DNA of 64,000 bases from Allobosea sp. BK604 (GCF_004341515.1 NZ_SLZF01000013.1:1-64000); one strand, 5' to 3'; numbered from the stretch's first letter, positions 8,535 through 18,650 are shown. Program-made: numbers and translations. The notes: generated by a model from the letters alone, not told the origin.

Positions 8535-9245
8535 TCAGGCGGACTTTGCCTGGCCGAAGTCGGAGATGCCGCCATGGGCTGCCGACCATTTCGCCGGCTC
8601 GTTCAGGAAGTTCTCGACCTCCGCGAGGATCTTCGGCTCGAAATGCCCGCTCTCCTTGGCGACCTTCAGCACATCCCACCAGGTGGTGAGATAGTGCAGG
8701 TTGACGCCGAGCTCTTCCATCAACTCGCGGCTCTTCGGGAAGATGTCGTAGTAGAAGAGCACGAAGCAATGGTCGACATTGGCGCCGGCGTCGCGCAGGG
8801 CCTGGCAGAAATTGACCTTGCTGCGCCCGTCCGTGGCGAGATCCTCGACGAGAAGCGTGCGCGCCCCGGCGACCACCTCGCCCTCGATCTGCGCGTTGCG
8901 CCCGAAGCCCTTGGCCTTCTTGCGCACGTATTGCATCGGCAGCATCAGCCGGTCGGAGATCCAGGCCGCGAAGGGGATGCCCGCCGTCTCGCCGCCCGCG
9001 ACATTGTCGATCGACTCGTAGCCGATATCGCGAACGATCGTCGCTGCGGCGAAGTCGATCAGCGCCGAGCGCAGGCGCGGATAGGAGATGATCTTGCGGC
9101 AGTCGATATAGACCGGGCTCGCCCAGCCGGAGGTAAAAAAGAACGGCTTGTCGCTGTAGAAATGGACCGCCTTGATCTCCAGCAGCATCTTGGCCGCCTC
9201 ATGGGCGATGATCGCTCTGTCGACCGGGGTGTAGAGGTTTGGCAT
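8535..9245 (-). CDS. Orotate phosphoribosyltransferase-like protein 1
   Basis: A 236-residue PRTase close to the long PyrE form of rhizobia (SGWASPVYIDCRKI, AGGETAGIPFAAW, YVRKKAKGFGRNAQIEG). Orotate phosphoribosyltransferase adds ribose 5-phosphate from PRPP to orotate. The PRPP loop reads LVEDLATDGRSK. The acidic pair is kept, but the usual TTxGGS is changed, with Arg at a normally Gly position. It may be the housekeeping PyrE or a specialised paralogue; a second paralogue lies 5 kb away on the other strand. The start is ATG at 9245. Confidence 0.85.
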   Translation of the reverse strand: MPNLYTPVDRAIIAHEAAKMLLEIKAVHFYSDKPFFFTSGWASPVYIDCRKIISYPRLRSALIDFAAATIVRDIGYESIDNVAGGETAGIPFAAWISDRLMLPMQYVRKKAKGFGRNAQIEGEVVAGARTLLVEDLATDGRSKVNFCQALRDAGANVDHCFVLFYYDIFPKSRELMEELGVNLHYLTTWWDVLKVAKESGHFEPKILAEVENFLNEPAKWSAAHGGISDFGQAKSA

Positions 9246-9698
9246 GGCGTCGATTCTCCAGGGCTGAGCACCATCGTTCGCCGGTTTCGGCGCTCGGGCG
9301 GATCGCATTGAGGTTCGCAAACGGCCTCTTCTCGGCGCGGTGGTGGTCGAGGTCAATCCCTCTTGCGTCCTGAAACCGGTTATCCAGTCCCTATTCACGG
9401 TCCCGCGCCGTCTGGTTCGCAGTCTGTCTCAAAATTGATATTTGTTGTTGCAATTGAGATTTTACTGTGGCACTCAGACTGTCTCGCCACGCGATCGGTT
9501 CCCGTTTGCCGCGGCGGACTTCTCACGGCCGGGTAGCGAGGGACCGGGCCGCCAAGCGACGCGCACGAAGCGTCCCGGGAAGTGGGGCACTGCCCAAACT
9601 CCGATGATGACTGGCAGGCCGGCCGCGGCACGCTCCGAGCGTGCGCGGACGCTTTGCATTTCAGCCTCCACGACCAAGAAGCCGAATAGGGGATCGCC
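9246..9698. promoter_or_regulatory. Divergent promoter region between PyrE-like 1 and the MFS carrier
   Basis: A 453-base gap without a convincing gene. The section 9419-9490 is AT-rich and structured. TCTCAAAATTG (9427) and CAATTGAGA (9451) form an imperfect inverted repeat, and similar GTCTGTCTC-like and ACTGTCTCG-like words flank it. It is a good place for an operator controlling both directions, possibly bound by the XRE regulator encoded near 16 kb. An AGGGGA ribosome binding site precedes the MFS start. Confidence 0.45.
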
Positions 9699-10946
9699 AT
9701 GAGCGACAATCAGGCTGCAATTGCTGGCTCGATCCGGGTGACGGCGCCGGACGAGGTCGATGCCAAGGCCAGGAAGGCCCTCTGGGGCTCCGCCATCGGC
9801 TACGCGATGGATGGCTTCGATCTTCTCATCCTGGGCTTCATGCTCAGGGCGATCTCGGCGGATCTGCAACTGACCCCGGCCCAGGGCGCATCGCTGGTCA
9901 CGGCGACGCTCATTGGCGCCGTGCTCGGCGGCATCGGCTTTGGCATGCTCTCGGATCGTCTTGGCCGCGTTCGCGTCCTGACTTGGACGATCGTTCTTTT
10001 CGCTGTCTTCACCGGCATGTGCGCGCTGGCGCAGGGTTATTGGGATCTGCTGGCCTATCGCACCATCGCCGGCCTCGGCCTCGGTGGCGAATTCGGCATC
10101 GGCATGGCGCTGGTGGCCGAAGCCTGGCCGACGTCGAAGCGCGCCCGCGCCTCGTCCTATGTCGGCCTCGGCTGGCAGCTGGGCGTGCTGGCGGCCGCGA
10201 TCCTGACGCCGATGCTGCTGCCGACGATCGGCTGGCGCGGTATGTTCGCCATCGGCATCCTGCCGGCGGTCGCCGCCTATTTCATCCGTCATTCGCTGCA
10301 TGAGCCCGAGGTCTTCGTCGCCAAGACCAAGGACAAGCCGAAGGAATCGGCGCTCTGGCTGCTGGTCAAGGACTGGGAGACGACCAAGCTCAGCCTCGGC
10401 ATGGTCATCCTCTGCTCGGTCCAGAATTTCGGCTATTACGGTGTGATGATCTGGTTGCCGAACTATCTGGCGACCCGCTTCGGCTTCGCCCTGACCCAAT
10501 CCGCGGTCTGGACGTCAGTCACCATCGCCGGCATGGCGCTGGGCATCTTCGTTTTCGGCCATATCGCCGACCGCATCGGCCGCCGCCCCACCTTCTTCGC
10601 CTATATGTTCGGCGCCGCCGTGATGGTCGTGGTCTATTCGCGGCTGACCGATCCGTTCCAGCTCCTCATTGCCGGTGCGGTGATGGGCTTCTTCGTCAAC
10701 GGCATGATCGGCGGCTACGGCGCGCTGATCAGCGAGCTCTTCCCCACCACCGCGCGCGCCACCGCCCAGAACGTCCTGTTCAATATCGGGCGCGGCGTCG
10801 GCGGCTTCGGCCCGGTCGTGGTCGGTGCGATCGCCGTGGCCTACAGCTTCGAGGTCGCGATCGGCCTGCTGGCAGCGCTCTATGTGCTCGACATCATCGC
10901 CATGTGGTTGCTGATCCCCGAGCGCCGTGGAGCCGAACTCGCCTGA
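9699..10946 (+). CDS. MFS transporter, aromatic acid:H+ symporter type
   Basis: A 415-residue inner-membrane carrier with about 12 hydrophobic segments. The family signature YAMDGFDLLILGF is in helix 1, the loop motif GMLSDRLGRVRV lies between helices 2 and 3, GLGLGGEFGIGMAL is in helix 4, and GHIADRIGRRPT repeats it in the second half. Relatives import benzoate-like and other planar anions. It is 16 bases upstream of a PyrK-like gene, so orotate or a related heterocyclic acid is a reasonable guess. Confidence 0.88.
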   Translation: MSDNQAAIAGSIRVTAPDEVDAKARKALWGSAIGYAMDGFDLLILGFMLRAISADLQLTPAQGASLVTATLIGAVLGGIGFGMLSDRLGRVRVLTWTIVLFAVFTGMCALAQGYWDLLAYRTIAGLGLGGEFGIGMALVAEAWPTSKRARASSYVGLGWQLGVLAAAILTPMLLPTIGWRGMFAIGILPAVAAYFIRHSLHEPEVFVAKTKDKPKESALWLLVKDWETTKLSLGMVILCSVQNFGYYGVMIWLPNYLATRFGFALTQSAVWTSVTIAGMALGIFVFGHIADRIGRRPTFFAYMFGAAVMVVVYSRLTDPFQLLIAGAVMGFFVNGMIGGYGALISELFPTTARATAQNVLFNIGRGVGGFGPVVVGAIAVAYSFEVAIGLLAALYVLDIIAMWLLIPERRGAELA

Positions 10947-10962
10947 ACCGCGGGAGCATCCC

Positions 10963-11841
10963 ATGTCGATCCATCTCGACCATGCAGGCATAGCCGCCAT
11001 TCCGGTCGGGGGCGCGGAGGCTGCCGCCTCCTGCACCCCCTGGAAGGCGAGCGTCGTGGCGGAACTCGCCGAGGTCGTCTCCCACGAGGCGGTCAACAGC
11101 GAATACCGGCACCTCGTCCTGGGCTGTGGCCCGGAGGCGGCTGCGGCCCTGCCGGGGCAGTTCTTCCAGTTGCTCTGTCCGCATCCGCTCGGAGAGCAAC
11201 CTTTCCTGCGTCGCCCGATGAGCCTCTACGGCGCCGATCCGGACCGACGGCAGGTCGAGTTCCTGTACAAGGTCACGGGCGCCGGCACGCGCGGCCTCGA
11301 TACGCTGAAAATCGGCGACAGGCTCGACATCATGGGGCCGCTCGGCACCGGCTTCACGCTCGATCCGGCCTGGCGCAACATCGTCGTGGTCGCGCGCGGA
11401 GCGGGACTCGCGACGCTCGCTCCGCTCGCCAGGGCCGCGAAGGCGAATGGCACCCACATCACTGCCGTCCTCAGCGCGCGACGGCCCGACCTGCTGGTCT
11501 CCGTCGAGCTGTTCCAAAGCCAGGGCGCCGATGTCGTCGCCGTCACCGATGCGGAGGCGAGCAGCGGGCCCGCCAATGTCGAGCGCATCCTGCGCCGGCT
11601 GATCGCCGATGGCCGTTGCGACGCCTTCTTCACCTGCGGCTCGAGCCGTCTCATGCGCGTCCAGCAGCGGCTGGCGCGCGAGTTCGGCCTGCCCGGCCAG
11701 GTCGCGATGGAGCAGCAGATGGCCTGCGGAATCGGGCTTTGCTATTGCTGCGTGCGCGATTTCAACGTCGATGGCGAGATCGTCAGCCGCCGCGTCTGCT
11801 GGGACGGCCCGGTCTTCGACCTGATGGAGGCGCTGCCATGA
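10963..11841 (+). CDS. PyrK-like dihydroorotate dehydrogenase electron-transfer subunit
   Basis: A 292-residue ferredoxin-reductase-type flavoprotein. The FAD site is RRPMSLYG (residues 83-90) with a GPLGTGF turn, and the NAD site is GAGLATLAPL (146-155). The [2Fe-2S] ligands are C255, C260, C263 and C279, matching the PyrK C-x4-C-x2-C-x14/15-C spacing. PyrK lets class 1B dihydroorotate dehydrogenase use NAD+. Class 1B is typical of Firmicutes, while alphaproteobacteria normally use quinone-linked PyrD, so this copy is probably not the housekeeping enzyme. The stop overlaps the PyrD start (ATGA). Confidence 0.88.
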   Translation: MSIHLDHAGIAAIPVGGAEAAASCTPWKASVVAELAEVVSHEAVNSEYRHLVLGCGPEAAAALPGQFFQLLCPHPLGEQPFLRRPMSLYGADPDRRQVEFLYKVTGAGTRGLDTLKIGDRLDIMGPLGTGFTLDPAWRNIVVVARGAGLATLAPLARAAKANGTHITAVLSARRPDLLVSVELFQSQGADVVAVTDAEASSGPANVERILRRLIADGRCDAFFTCGSSRLMRVQQRLAREFGLPGQVAMEQQMACGIGLCYCCVRDFNVDGEIVSRRVCWDGPVFDLMEALP

Positions 11842-12794
11842 GCGCCGATGTCGACCTCTCCGTCAGCATTGGCGGGCTCAGGCTGCGGAATCCCGTCATG
11901 CCGGCCTCCGGCACCTTCGCCGAAGGGCTGGAGAGGGTGATGGACTTCAACCGGCTCGGCGCCTTCGTCACCAAGACGATCACGCGCGAGCTGCGCGCCG
12001 GCAATCCGCTGCCGCGCGTCGTCGAGCGGCCGGGCAGCCTGATCAATGCGATCGGCATCCCCTCCAAGGGCGTGCCCTATTTCGTTGAGAAAACGATGCC
12101 GCATTACGCGCCCTATGACACGCCGCTCGTGGTCAGCATTTCCGCCCCGACGGCGGAGGGCTTCGCCAGCCTTGCGGCGGAACTCTCGATCCCCGGTATC
12201 GCCGCGATCGAGGCCAATATCTCGTGTCCGAATATCGAGGAGGACGGCAAGGCCTTCGCCATGCGGGCCGAGTCGACCGAGAACGTCACCCGGCAATTGC
12301 GGGCCGCCACCGACCTGCCGCTCTGGGTGAAGCTGACGCCGAATACCGGCGACGTGCCGGAGGTCGCCCGCGCGGCCGAGGCGGCCGGCGCCGATGCGGT
12401 CGTCGTCGCCAACACCATCCTGTCGATGGCGATCGACCTGAAGAGCTTCAAGCCCTGCCTCGGCAACATCATGGGCGGGCTGTCCGGCCCGGCGATCAAG
12501 CCGATCGTGCTGCGGCAGGTCTTCCAATGCGCCAAGGCGGTGAAGATCCCGGTGATCGGCTGCGGCGGCATCTCCACGGCCGATGATGCGGTCGAATACA
12601 TGCTTGCCGGCGCGAGCGCGGTGCAGGTCGGCACGGCGACCTTCCTCCAGCCGGCGGCGATGACGACGATCATCGACGATCTCGAAACCTTCTGCCGGCA
12701 TCGCGAGATTTCACGCGTGACCGACCTCATCGGTGGCGTCGTCATCGAGGAGGCCGACGAGCCGGACCTCGCCTGGCTGGATCCCGTATCATGA
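11838..12794 (+). CDS. Dihydroorotate dehydrogenase-like flavoprotein, class 1B
   Basis: A 318-residue TIM-barrel FMN enzyme. It shows NPVMPASGTF (residues 18-27), VTKTIT (44-49), the substrate-loop region SLINAIGIPSKG (67-78), and the catalytic Cys130 in NISCPN. Class 1 enzymes use Cys as base, while class 2 use Ser, so this is class 1. The partner PyrK-like gene overlaps it by four bases, and the downstream carbamoylase also overlaps by four. The reaction is dihydroorotate/orotate or a close analogue; its direction in the cell is not known. Confidence 0.88.
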   Translation: MSADVDLSVSIGGLRLRNPVMPASGTFAEGLERVMDFNRLGAFVTKTITRELRAGNPLPRVVERPGSLINAIGIPSKGVPYFVEKTMPHYAPYDTPLVVSISAPTAEGFASLAAELSIPGIAAIEANISCPNIEEDGKAFAMRAESTENVTRQLRAATDLPLWVKLTPNTGDVPEVARAAEAAGADAVVVANTILSMAIDLKSFKPCLGNIMGGLSGPAIKPIVLRQVFQCAKAVKIPVIGCGGISTADDAVEYMLAGASAVQVGTATFLQPAAMTTIIDDLETFCRHREISRVTDLIGGVVIEEADEPDLAWLDPVS

Positions 12795-14086
12795 TGGCTG
12801 CTCTCGCAGAGAAGCGCGCCGCCTTCCCCGAAGAAAGCGCTGATCGGAAACTGGCCGAAGAGCTTCTTGACGCGCTGCGCGCGAAGACCAGCGACGGCGT
12901 CGGCATCACCCGCGAAAGCTATGGCGCGGGCGAATCCGCAGCTCTCGACCTCGTCGAGGCCAAGGCCAGGGCGTTGGGGCTGCAGACGGAGCGCGATGCC
13001 GGCGCCAATCTCGTCGTGACCCTTGAGGGCAGCGAGCCCGAGCTGCCGTTCCTGGCCTGCGGCTCGCATCTCGATTCCGTGCCGCAGGGCGGCAATTTCG
13101 ACGGCGCTGCCGGCGTCATCGCCGGGCTGGCGATCCTCGCAGGCTTCAAGGCGGAAGGGTTCAGGCCGCGCCGCACGCTCAAGCTCTATGCCCTGCGTGG
13201 CGAGGAAAGCGCGCGTTTCGGCAAGGCCTATCTCGGGTCGAGCGCGCTTTTCGGGGGGCTGACGCCGGCTGATCTCGCGGTCAAGGACGCGCAGTCCGGC
13301 CGTACGCTCGCCGAATGCATGCGCGATGTCGGCGTCGCCGTCGACCGCGTCGAAAGAGCTGAGCCGCTGCTCGATGCCGCGCGCGTCGCCGCCTGGGTCG
13401 AGCTCCATATCGAGCAGGGGCCGGTGCTCGTCGCCCGCAACCTGCCGGTCGGCATCGTCACCGGCATTCGCGGCAATATCCGCCATCGCGCTGTCGAATG
13501 CAGCGGCGAGGCCGGCCATTCCGGCGCCGTGCCGCGCTGGCTCAGGCGCGACGCGGTCTTCGCCACGGCCGAGCTGATCACCCATCTCGATCGTCATTGG
13601 CGTACGCTGCTTGAGCGCGGGCGCGATGTCGTCGTGACCTCCGGCGTCTTCGGCACCGATCCGCAGGAACATGCCATCGCCCGGATTCCGGGCACGGTCC
13701 GCTTCAGCTTCGAGGTGCGCAGCCAGAACACCGAGACGCTGGAGGCCTTCTACGATCTCTTCCTGTCGGAATGCGCCTTGATCGGCGAGGAGCGCGGCGT
13801 CTCGTTCAAGCTCGATCGCCGGCTCGAATCCACATCCGCGACCATGGATGCCGGCTGGGTCACGCGCCTGAAGGCGGCGGCCCGCGGCCTCGGCCTTCCC
13901 GACGAGGAGATTCCGAGCGGCGCCGGCCATGACGCCGCGGTCTTCGCCAATGCCGGCATCCCCAGCGCCATGATCTTCGTCCGCAACGAGCACGGCTCGC
14001 ATAATCCGAAGGAGGCGATGGAGATCGACGATTTTCTCGCTGGCATTGCGGTGATGCGAGCTGCCATCAGGGACGCCGCGCAATGA
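12791..14086 (+). CDS. M20 family N-carbamoyl amino acid/ureido acid amidohydrolase
   Basis: A 431-residue Zn/Mn hydrolase of the allantoate amidohydrolase/L-carbamoylase group. Metal ligands are visible as H93 (GSHLDSVPQGG), D104 (FDGAAGV), E138/E139 (RGEESARFG), H206 (ELHIEQGP) and the C-terminal HGSHNP His. It removes a carbamoyl group from ureido acids, giving amino acid, CO2 and ammonia. Translational coupling to PyrDK suggests N-carbamoyl-aspartate or a related ring-opened pyrimidine as substrate. No dihydroorotase lies alongside to make that intermediate. Confidence 0.85.
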   Translation: MMAALAEKRAAFPEESADRKLAEELLDALRAKTSDGVGITRESYGAGESAALDLVEAKARALGLQTERDAGANLVVTLEGSEPELPFLACGSHLDSVPQGGNFDGAAGVIAGLAILAGFKAEGFRPRRTLKLYALRGEESARFGKAYLGSSALFGGLTPADLAVKDAQSGRTLAECMRDVGVAVDRVERAEPLLDAARVAAWVELHIEQGPVLVARNLPVGIVTGIRGNIRHRAVECSGEAGHSGAVPRWLRRDAVFATAELITHLDRHWRTLLERGRDVVVTSGVFGTDPQEHAIARIPGTVRFSFEVRSQNTETLEAFYDLFLSECALIGEERGVSFKLDRRLESTSATMDAGWVTRLKAAARGLGLPDEEIPSGAGHDAAVFANAGIPSAMIFVRNEHGSHNPKEAMEIDDFLAGIAVMRAAIRDAAQ

Positions 14087-14102
14087 CAGGAGAGGCGGGC
14101 CG

Positions 14103-14783
14103 ATGACGAAGAGCGAAACCGGCAGGCAGGTCGCACAGCTGCTGTTCCAGGCGGGCGCGGTCCAGGTCAGCCGCAACCAGCCCTTCATCCTCGCCGCCGG
14201 CTGGGCGAGCCCGGTCTACGTCGATGTCCGCCTGCTGCTGGGCGAGCCGGGCCCGCGCAAGGCCGTGACCGATCTCGCGCTCGCCTATGTCGAGGCGAAT
14301 TTTCCCGCGGGACGCTTCGATGCGATCGCGGGGGCGGAAACGGCCGGCATTCCCTTTGCGGCCTGGCTCGCGGATCGGGCCGGGCTCAAGCTGCGCTACG
14401 TCCGCAAGCGCCCGCTCGGGATCGGCCGCAATGCCCAGGTCGAAGGTGGATCGGTCGACGGCATGCGGGTCCTGCTGATGGACGACCTGACCACCGATGG
14501 CGGCAGCAAGCTCAATTTCGCGCGAGGCCTGCGCGCGGCCGGGGCGAATGTCGAGCATGTCCTGACGATCTTCTATCACGATGTCTTTCCGGGCGCGGCC
14601 GCCCGTCTGTCGGAGGTCGGATTGACCCTGCACGCGCTCGCGACATGGGCGGATATGCTGGGCGCCGAGGCCAGCCGGCAGCTTGCCGCGGAAGACCGGG
14701 CCGAGGTCGAGCGCTTCCTGGCCGACCCGGTGGCGTGGTCGGCGCGCCATGGCGGCCGTACCAGCCTCACGCCGCTGAGCTGA
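14103..14783 (+). CDS. Orotate phosphoribosyltransferase-like protein 2
   Basis: A 226-residue paralogue of the minus-strand PyrE-like protein. Shared blocks are GWASPVYVDVRLL, AGAETAGIPFAAW and RKRPLGIGRNAQVEGG. The PRPP loop is LLMDDLTTDGGSK, more canonical than in paralogue 1. Both paralogues have Asp-Gly and SK-x-NF where rhizobial PyrE has Ala-Gly and SM. It is the fifth gene of the MFS-PyrK-PyrD-carbamoylase run, 16 bases after the carbamoylase. The base it acts on is unproven. Confidence 0.85.
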   Translation: MTKSETGRQVAQLLFQAGAVQVSRNQPFILAAGWASPVYVDVRLLLGEPGPRKAVTDLALAYVEANFPAGRFDAIAGAETAGIPFAAWLADRAGLKLRYVRKRPLGIGRNAQVEGGSVDGMRVLLMDDLTTDGGSKLNFARGLRAAGANVEHVLTIFYHDVFPGAAARLSEVGLTLHALATWADMLGAEASRQLAAEDRAEVERFLADPVAWSARHGGRTSLTPLS

Positions 14784-14848
14784 GGCAAACCTGGCGCGGC
14801 AGGACATCGATCGCGATCAGACCTGACGCGGTTTTGCGGAGAAGCGTG

Positions 14849-15154
14849 ATGAACGAATTGCTGAACTGGCTCCTGCTGCAGAAGGGCGGCATCAGGACCT
14901 ATCTCGAATTCCAGAACCGGGCGCTCGATCTGCGCGCCTCCGAGCCGGAGCACGCGGCGCTGCTGCGCCTGCTCGCCGATCTCGCCGGGCGCTTTGCCGA
15001 GGCCTATGACGGCGAGCCCCTGTCGGTCGACGTGGCCGAACGGGCGCTCGGCCAGCTCAGCGCGCTTCTCGAAAAGGCGATCGCCCCCGGCGCCATCGGC
15101 CCGGCCGAGCATCTCGCGCTCCTCAACGAGATCGGCCAGGCGGAACTCGTCTAG
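14849..15154 (+). CDS. Small conserved-looking hypothetical protein
   Basis: A 101-residue, acidic and strongly helical protein with no domain I recognise. It starts MNELLNWLLLQKGG and is rich in Leu and Ala. No signal peptide or metal-binding motif is visible. It follows PyrE-like 2 by 65 bases on the same strand and so may be part of that operon, perhaps as an accessory subunit. The ATG at 14849 follows a GCGGAGAAG ribosome binding site. Confidence 0.65.
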   Translation: MNELLNWLLLQKGGIRTYLEFQNRALDLRASEPEHAALLRLLADLAGRFAEAYDGEPLSVDVAERALGQLSALLEKAIAPGAIGPAEHLALLNEIGQAELV

Positions 15155-15178
15155 CCAGGCCAAAGCGATAGAGCTTCG

Positions 15179-16093
15179 TCACGACGCCTTGCGGACGGGT
15201 TTTCGCCTCACGCCGGACCTGTCCAGCGCCGCCTGCAGGGCCTCGGCGGCGCGGACGCCCTTATGGGCCTTCTTCCAGAGATCGTCGGCGATCTTCTCAT
15301 AGAGCCGCACGGGCTCCTCGGCGGCGGTCAGCATGGCGACGCCAGCGCTGATATTCGGCAACTCGCCGCCGAGACGGAACGGGCTGAGCGCCAGCGAGGT
15401 CGCCTCGGCGCTCCTGAACAGCTGGAAGGTGATGTTCGGCAGCGGTTCCTCGACGACCGCGATCTGGATGCCCATCGGCTCCTCCAGGAGGATCTTGAGG
15501 ACATTTTCGACCTCGGCGCGCGCGATTGCGCGGCGCTGCTCGACCACATCAGGGGAAAGGCCGAAGCGCCCGATCGCGCCGAGCTGGAGGAAGCGGTCGA
15601 TATCGGGGATCGTGATGAAATTGACGACGCTGAGGCGGCGCTGGCGCCAGGTCCGCTTGCGCTCCGTCAGGATGTCGACGATCTCGACGATGTCCCGATT
15701 GGCCGCGCTCGCCTCGTCTTCGTCAGCCACCTGTGCTTCGAACAGCATCGTCTTCAGATGCGCCGAATAGGCGTCGGAGGTCAGCAGGAAGGAAAACGGC
15801 GGAAAATGCGCGACGATCTGGTCGGCCGTGCTCTCGAGCTGCCGCATGCGCTCGAAATAGGCGATCGCGCTGCTGTAATACTCCATGGCGACGCCGAGCA
15901 GCGAAGCCGTCGAGGTGTCGAGTATGCCGGCGAGCTTCTCGAGCGTCTCGATCTTGACGACGTCGCCGGCTTCGATCCGGTAGACCGCCGCGCGCGAGAG
16001 GCCGAGCTTCTTCCCGACATCGTCGGCCGTCAGCTGCGCCCCAAGCCGGTAGGCCTTCAGCCGATCCCCGATATCCTTGAAGCGTGGCGGCAT
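15179..16093 (-). CDS. XRE family helix-turn-helix transcriptional regulator
   Basis: A 304-residue regulator. The Cro/C1-type HTH occupies about residues 5-60 (GDRLKAYRLGAQLTADDVGKKLGLS, then AAVYRIEAGDVVKIETLEKLA). The remaining 240 residues are an uncharacterised effector or oligomerisation domain. It is convergent with the pyrimidine-type operon and is the only regulator beside it, so it is the best candidate to control that operon. An in-frame ATG at 16150 would add 19 residues; 16093 begins the usual XRE fold. Confidence 0.82.
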   Translation of the reverse strand: MPPRFKDIGDRLKAYRLGAQLTADDVGKKLGLSRAAVYRIEAGDVVKIETLEKLAGILDTSTASLLGVAMEYYSSAIAYFERMRQLESTADQIVAHFPPFSFLLTSDAYSAHLKTMLFEAQVADEDEASAANRDIVEIVDILTERKRTWRQRRLSVVNFITIPDIDRFLQLGAIGRFGLSPDVVEQRRAIARAEVENVLKILLEEPMGIQIAVVEEPLPNITFQLFRSAEATSLALSPFRLGGELPNISAGVAMLTAAEEPVRLYEKIADDLWKKAHKGVRAAEALQAALDRSGVRRKPVRKAS

Positions 16094-16246
16094 GCGACCC
16101 TCATCGACACATTGTCCAATATCCTGAGACGCTTGGCGTATCAACGCCACGGCGCTCGCGCCGCTGGCTCGGAAGCCGCTGCAGGATAATCCGGGGAATG
16201 GTCGAAATTTTGAGACGGGCTCTGGAGCCTGGGGCTGCTATCGGTG

Positions 16247-16516
16247 TCAGCCGAGGCGCCGTACCGTCGGTCCCGGGCTCGGCGGGCGCTTGGGATAGGG
16301 CGAAACGCCATAGGCGCCGAAGCCGATGACGCCGAGCGGGGGAAAGTCAGGGACCGGATCGAAGATCCAGCAATTGAGCCTGATGCGCTCGGCCTCGTTG
16401 GGCGCCTCGTTGCAGGCGCCCCAATGCGAGCGCTTCCAGAAGGCCTGGCTTGCCCCGCTGCTGGAGACGAAAGCGCCGGTTGCGAGCAGGGACGCGATGA
16501 TGAACCTCGTCAGCAT
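16247..16516 (-). CDS. Small secreted hypothetical protein
   Basis: An 89-residue product with a signal peptide (MLTRFIIASLLATGAFVSSSGASQA). The short mature part has two cysteines (WGACNEAPNEAERIRLNCWIF) that could form a disulfide, and a proline-rich tail. The family is not recognised. An upstream in-frame ATG (16552) is less likely because it would bury the signal peptide. Confidence 0.6.
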   Translation of the reverse strand: MLTRFIIASLLATGAFVSSSGASQAFWKRSHWGACNEAPNEAERIRLNCWIFDPVPDFPPLGVIGFGAYGVSPYPKRPPSPGPTVRRLG

Positions 16517-16572
16517 GCACTTCCTCCACTCGACTTGAACGCAACCACTCACGCCCTTCGATAACGCCCGGC

Positions 16573-16611
16573 AAGTCTTTCCGAAGCGTAAAAAAGTCTT
16601 TCCGAAGCGTA
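16573..16611. repeat. Tandem direct repeat, two 18-base copies
   Basis: AAGTCTTTCCGAAGCGTA occurs at 16573-16590 and again at 16594-16611, a 21-base period. It lies between the end of the acyl-CoA carboxylase alpha gene and the start of the small secreted protein gene, both on the minus strand. It could be a two-turn operator for the small gene or a simple duplication. Confidence 0.8.
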
Positions 16612-16650
16612 GATTCGCTTGGCTTTGGTCCGCGCCGCCGTTGCGTCCGC

Positions 16651-18642
<1,992 letters not shown>

Positions 18643-18650
18643 CTCAGCGA

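Noticed and set aside
9442..9702. Short plus-strand open frame in the PyrE-like/MFS intergenic region
   Set aside because: It has no ribosome binding site or recognisable domain, runs through the AT-rich structured block, and overlaps the MFS start.
11838..12794. Annotation as dihydropyrimidine dehydrogenase subunit PreA
   Set aside because: The partner is PyrK-like rather than PreT-like, there is no C-terminal 4Fe-4S ferredoxin domain, and the length is that of PyrD.
12113..14188. A 691-codon minus-strand open frame across PyrD, carbamoylase and PyrE-like 2
   Set aside because: It is the antisense shadow of three well-supported genes in GC-rich DNA. Its product is Arg/Ala/Gly-rich and has no recognisable domain.
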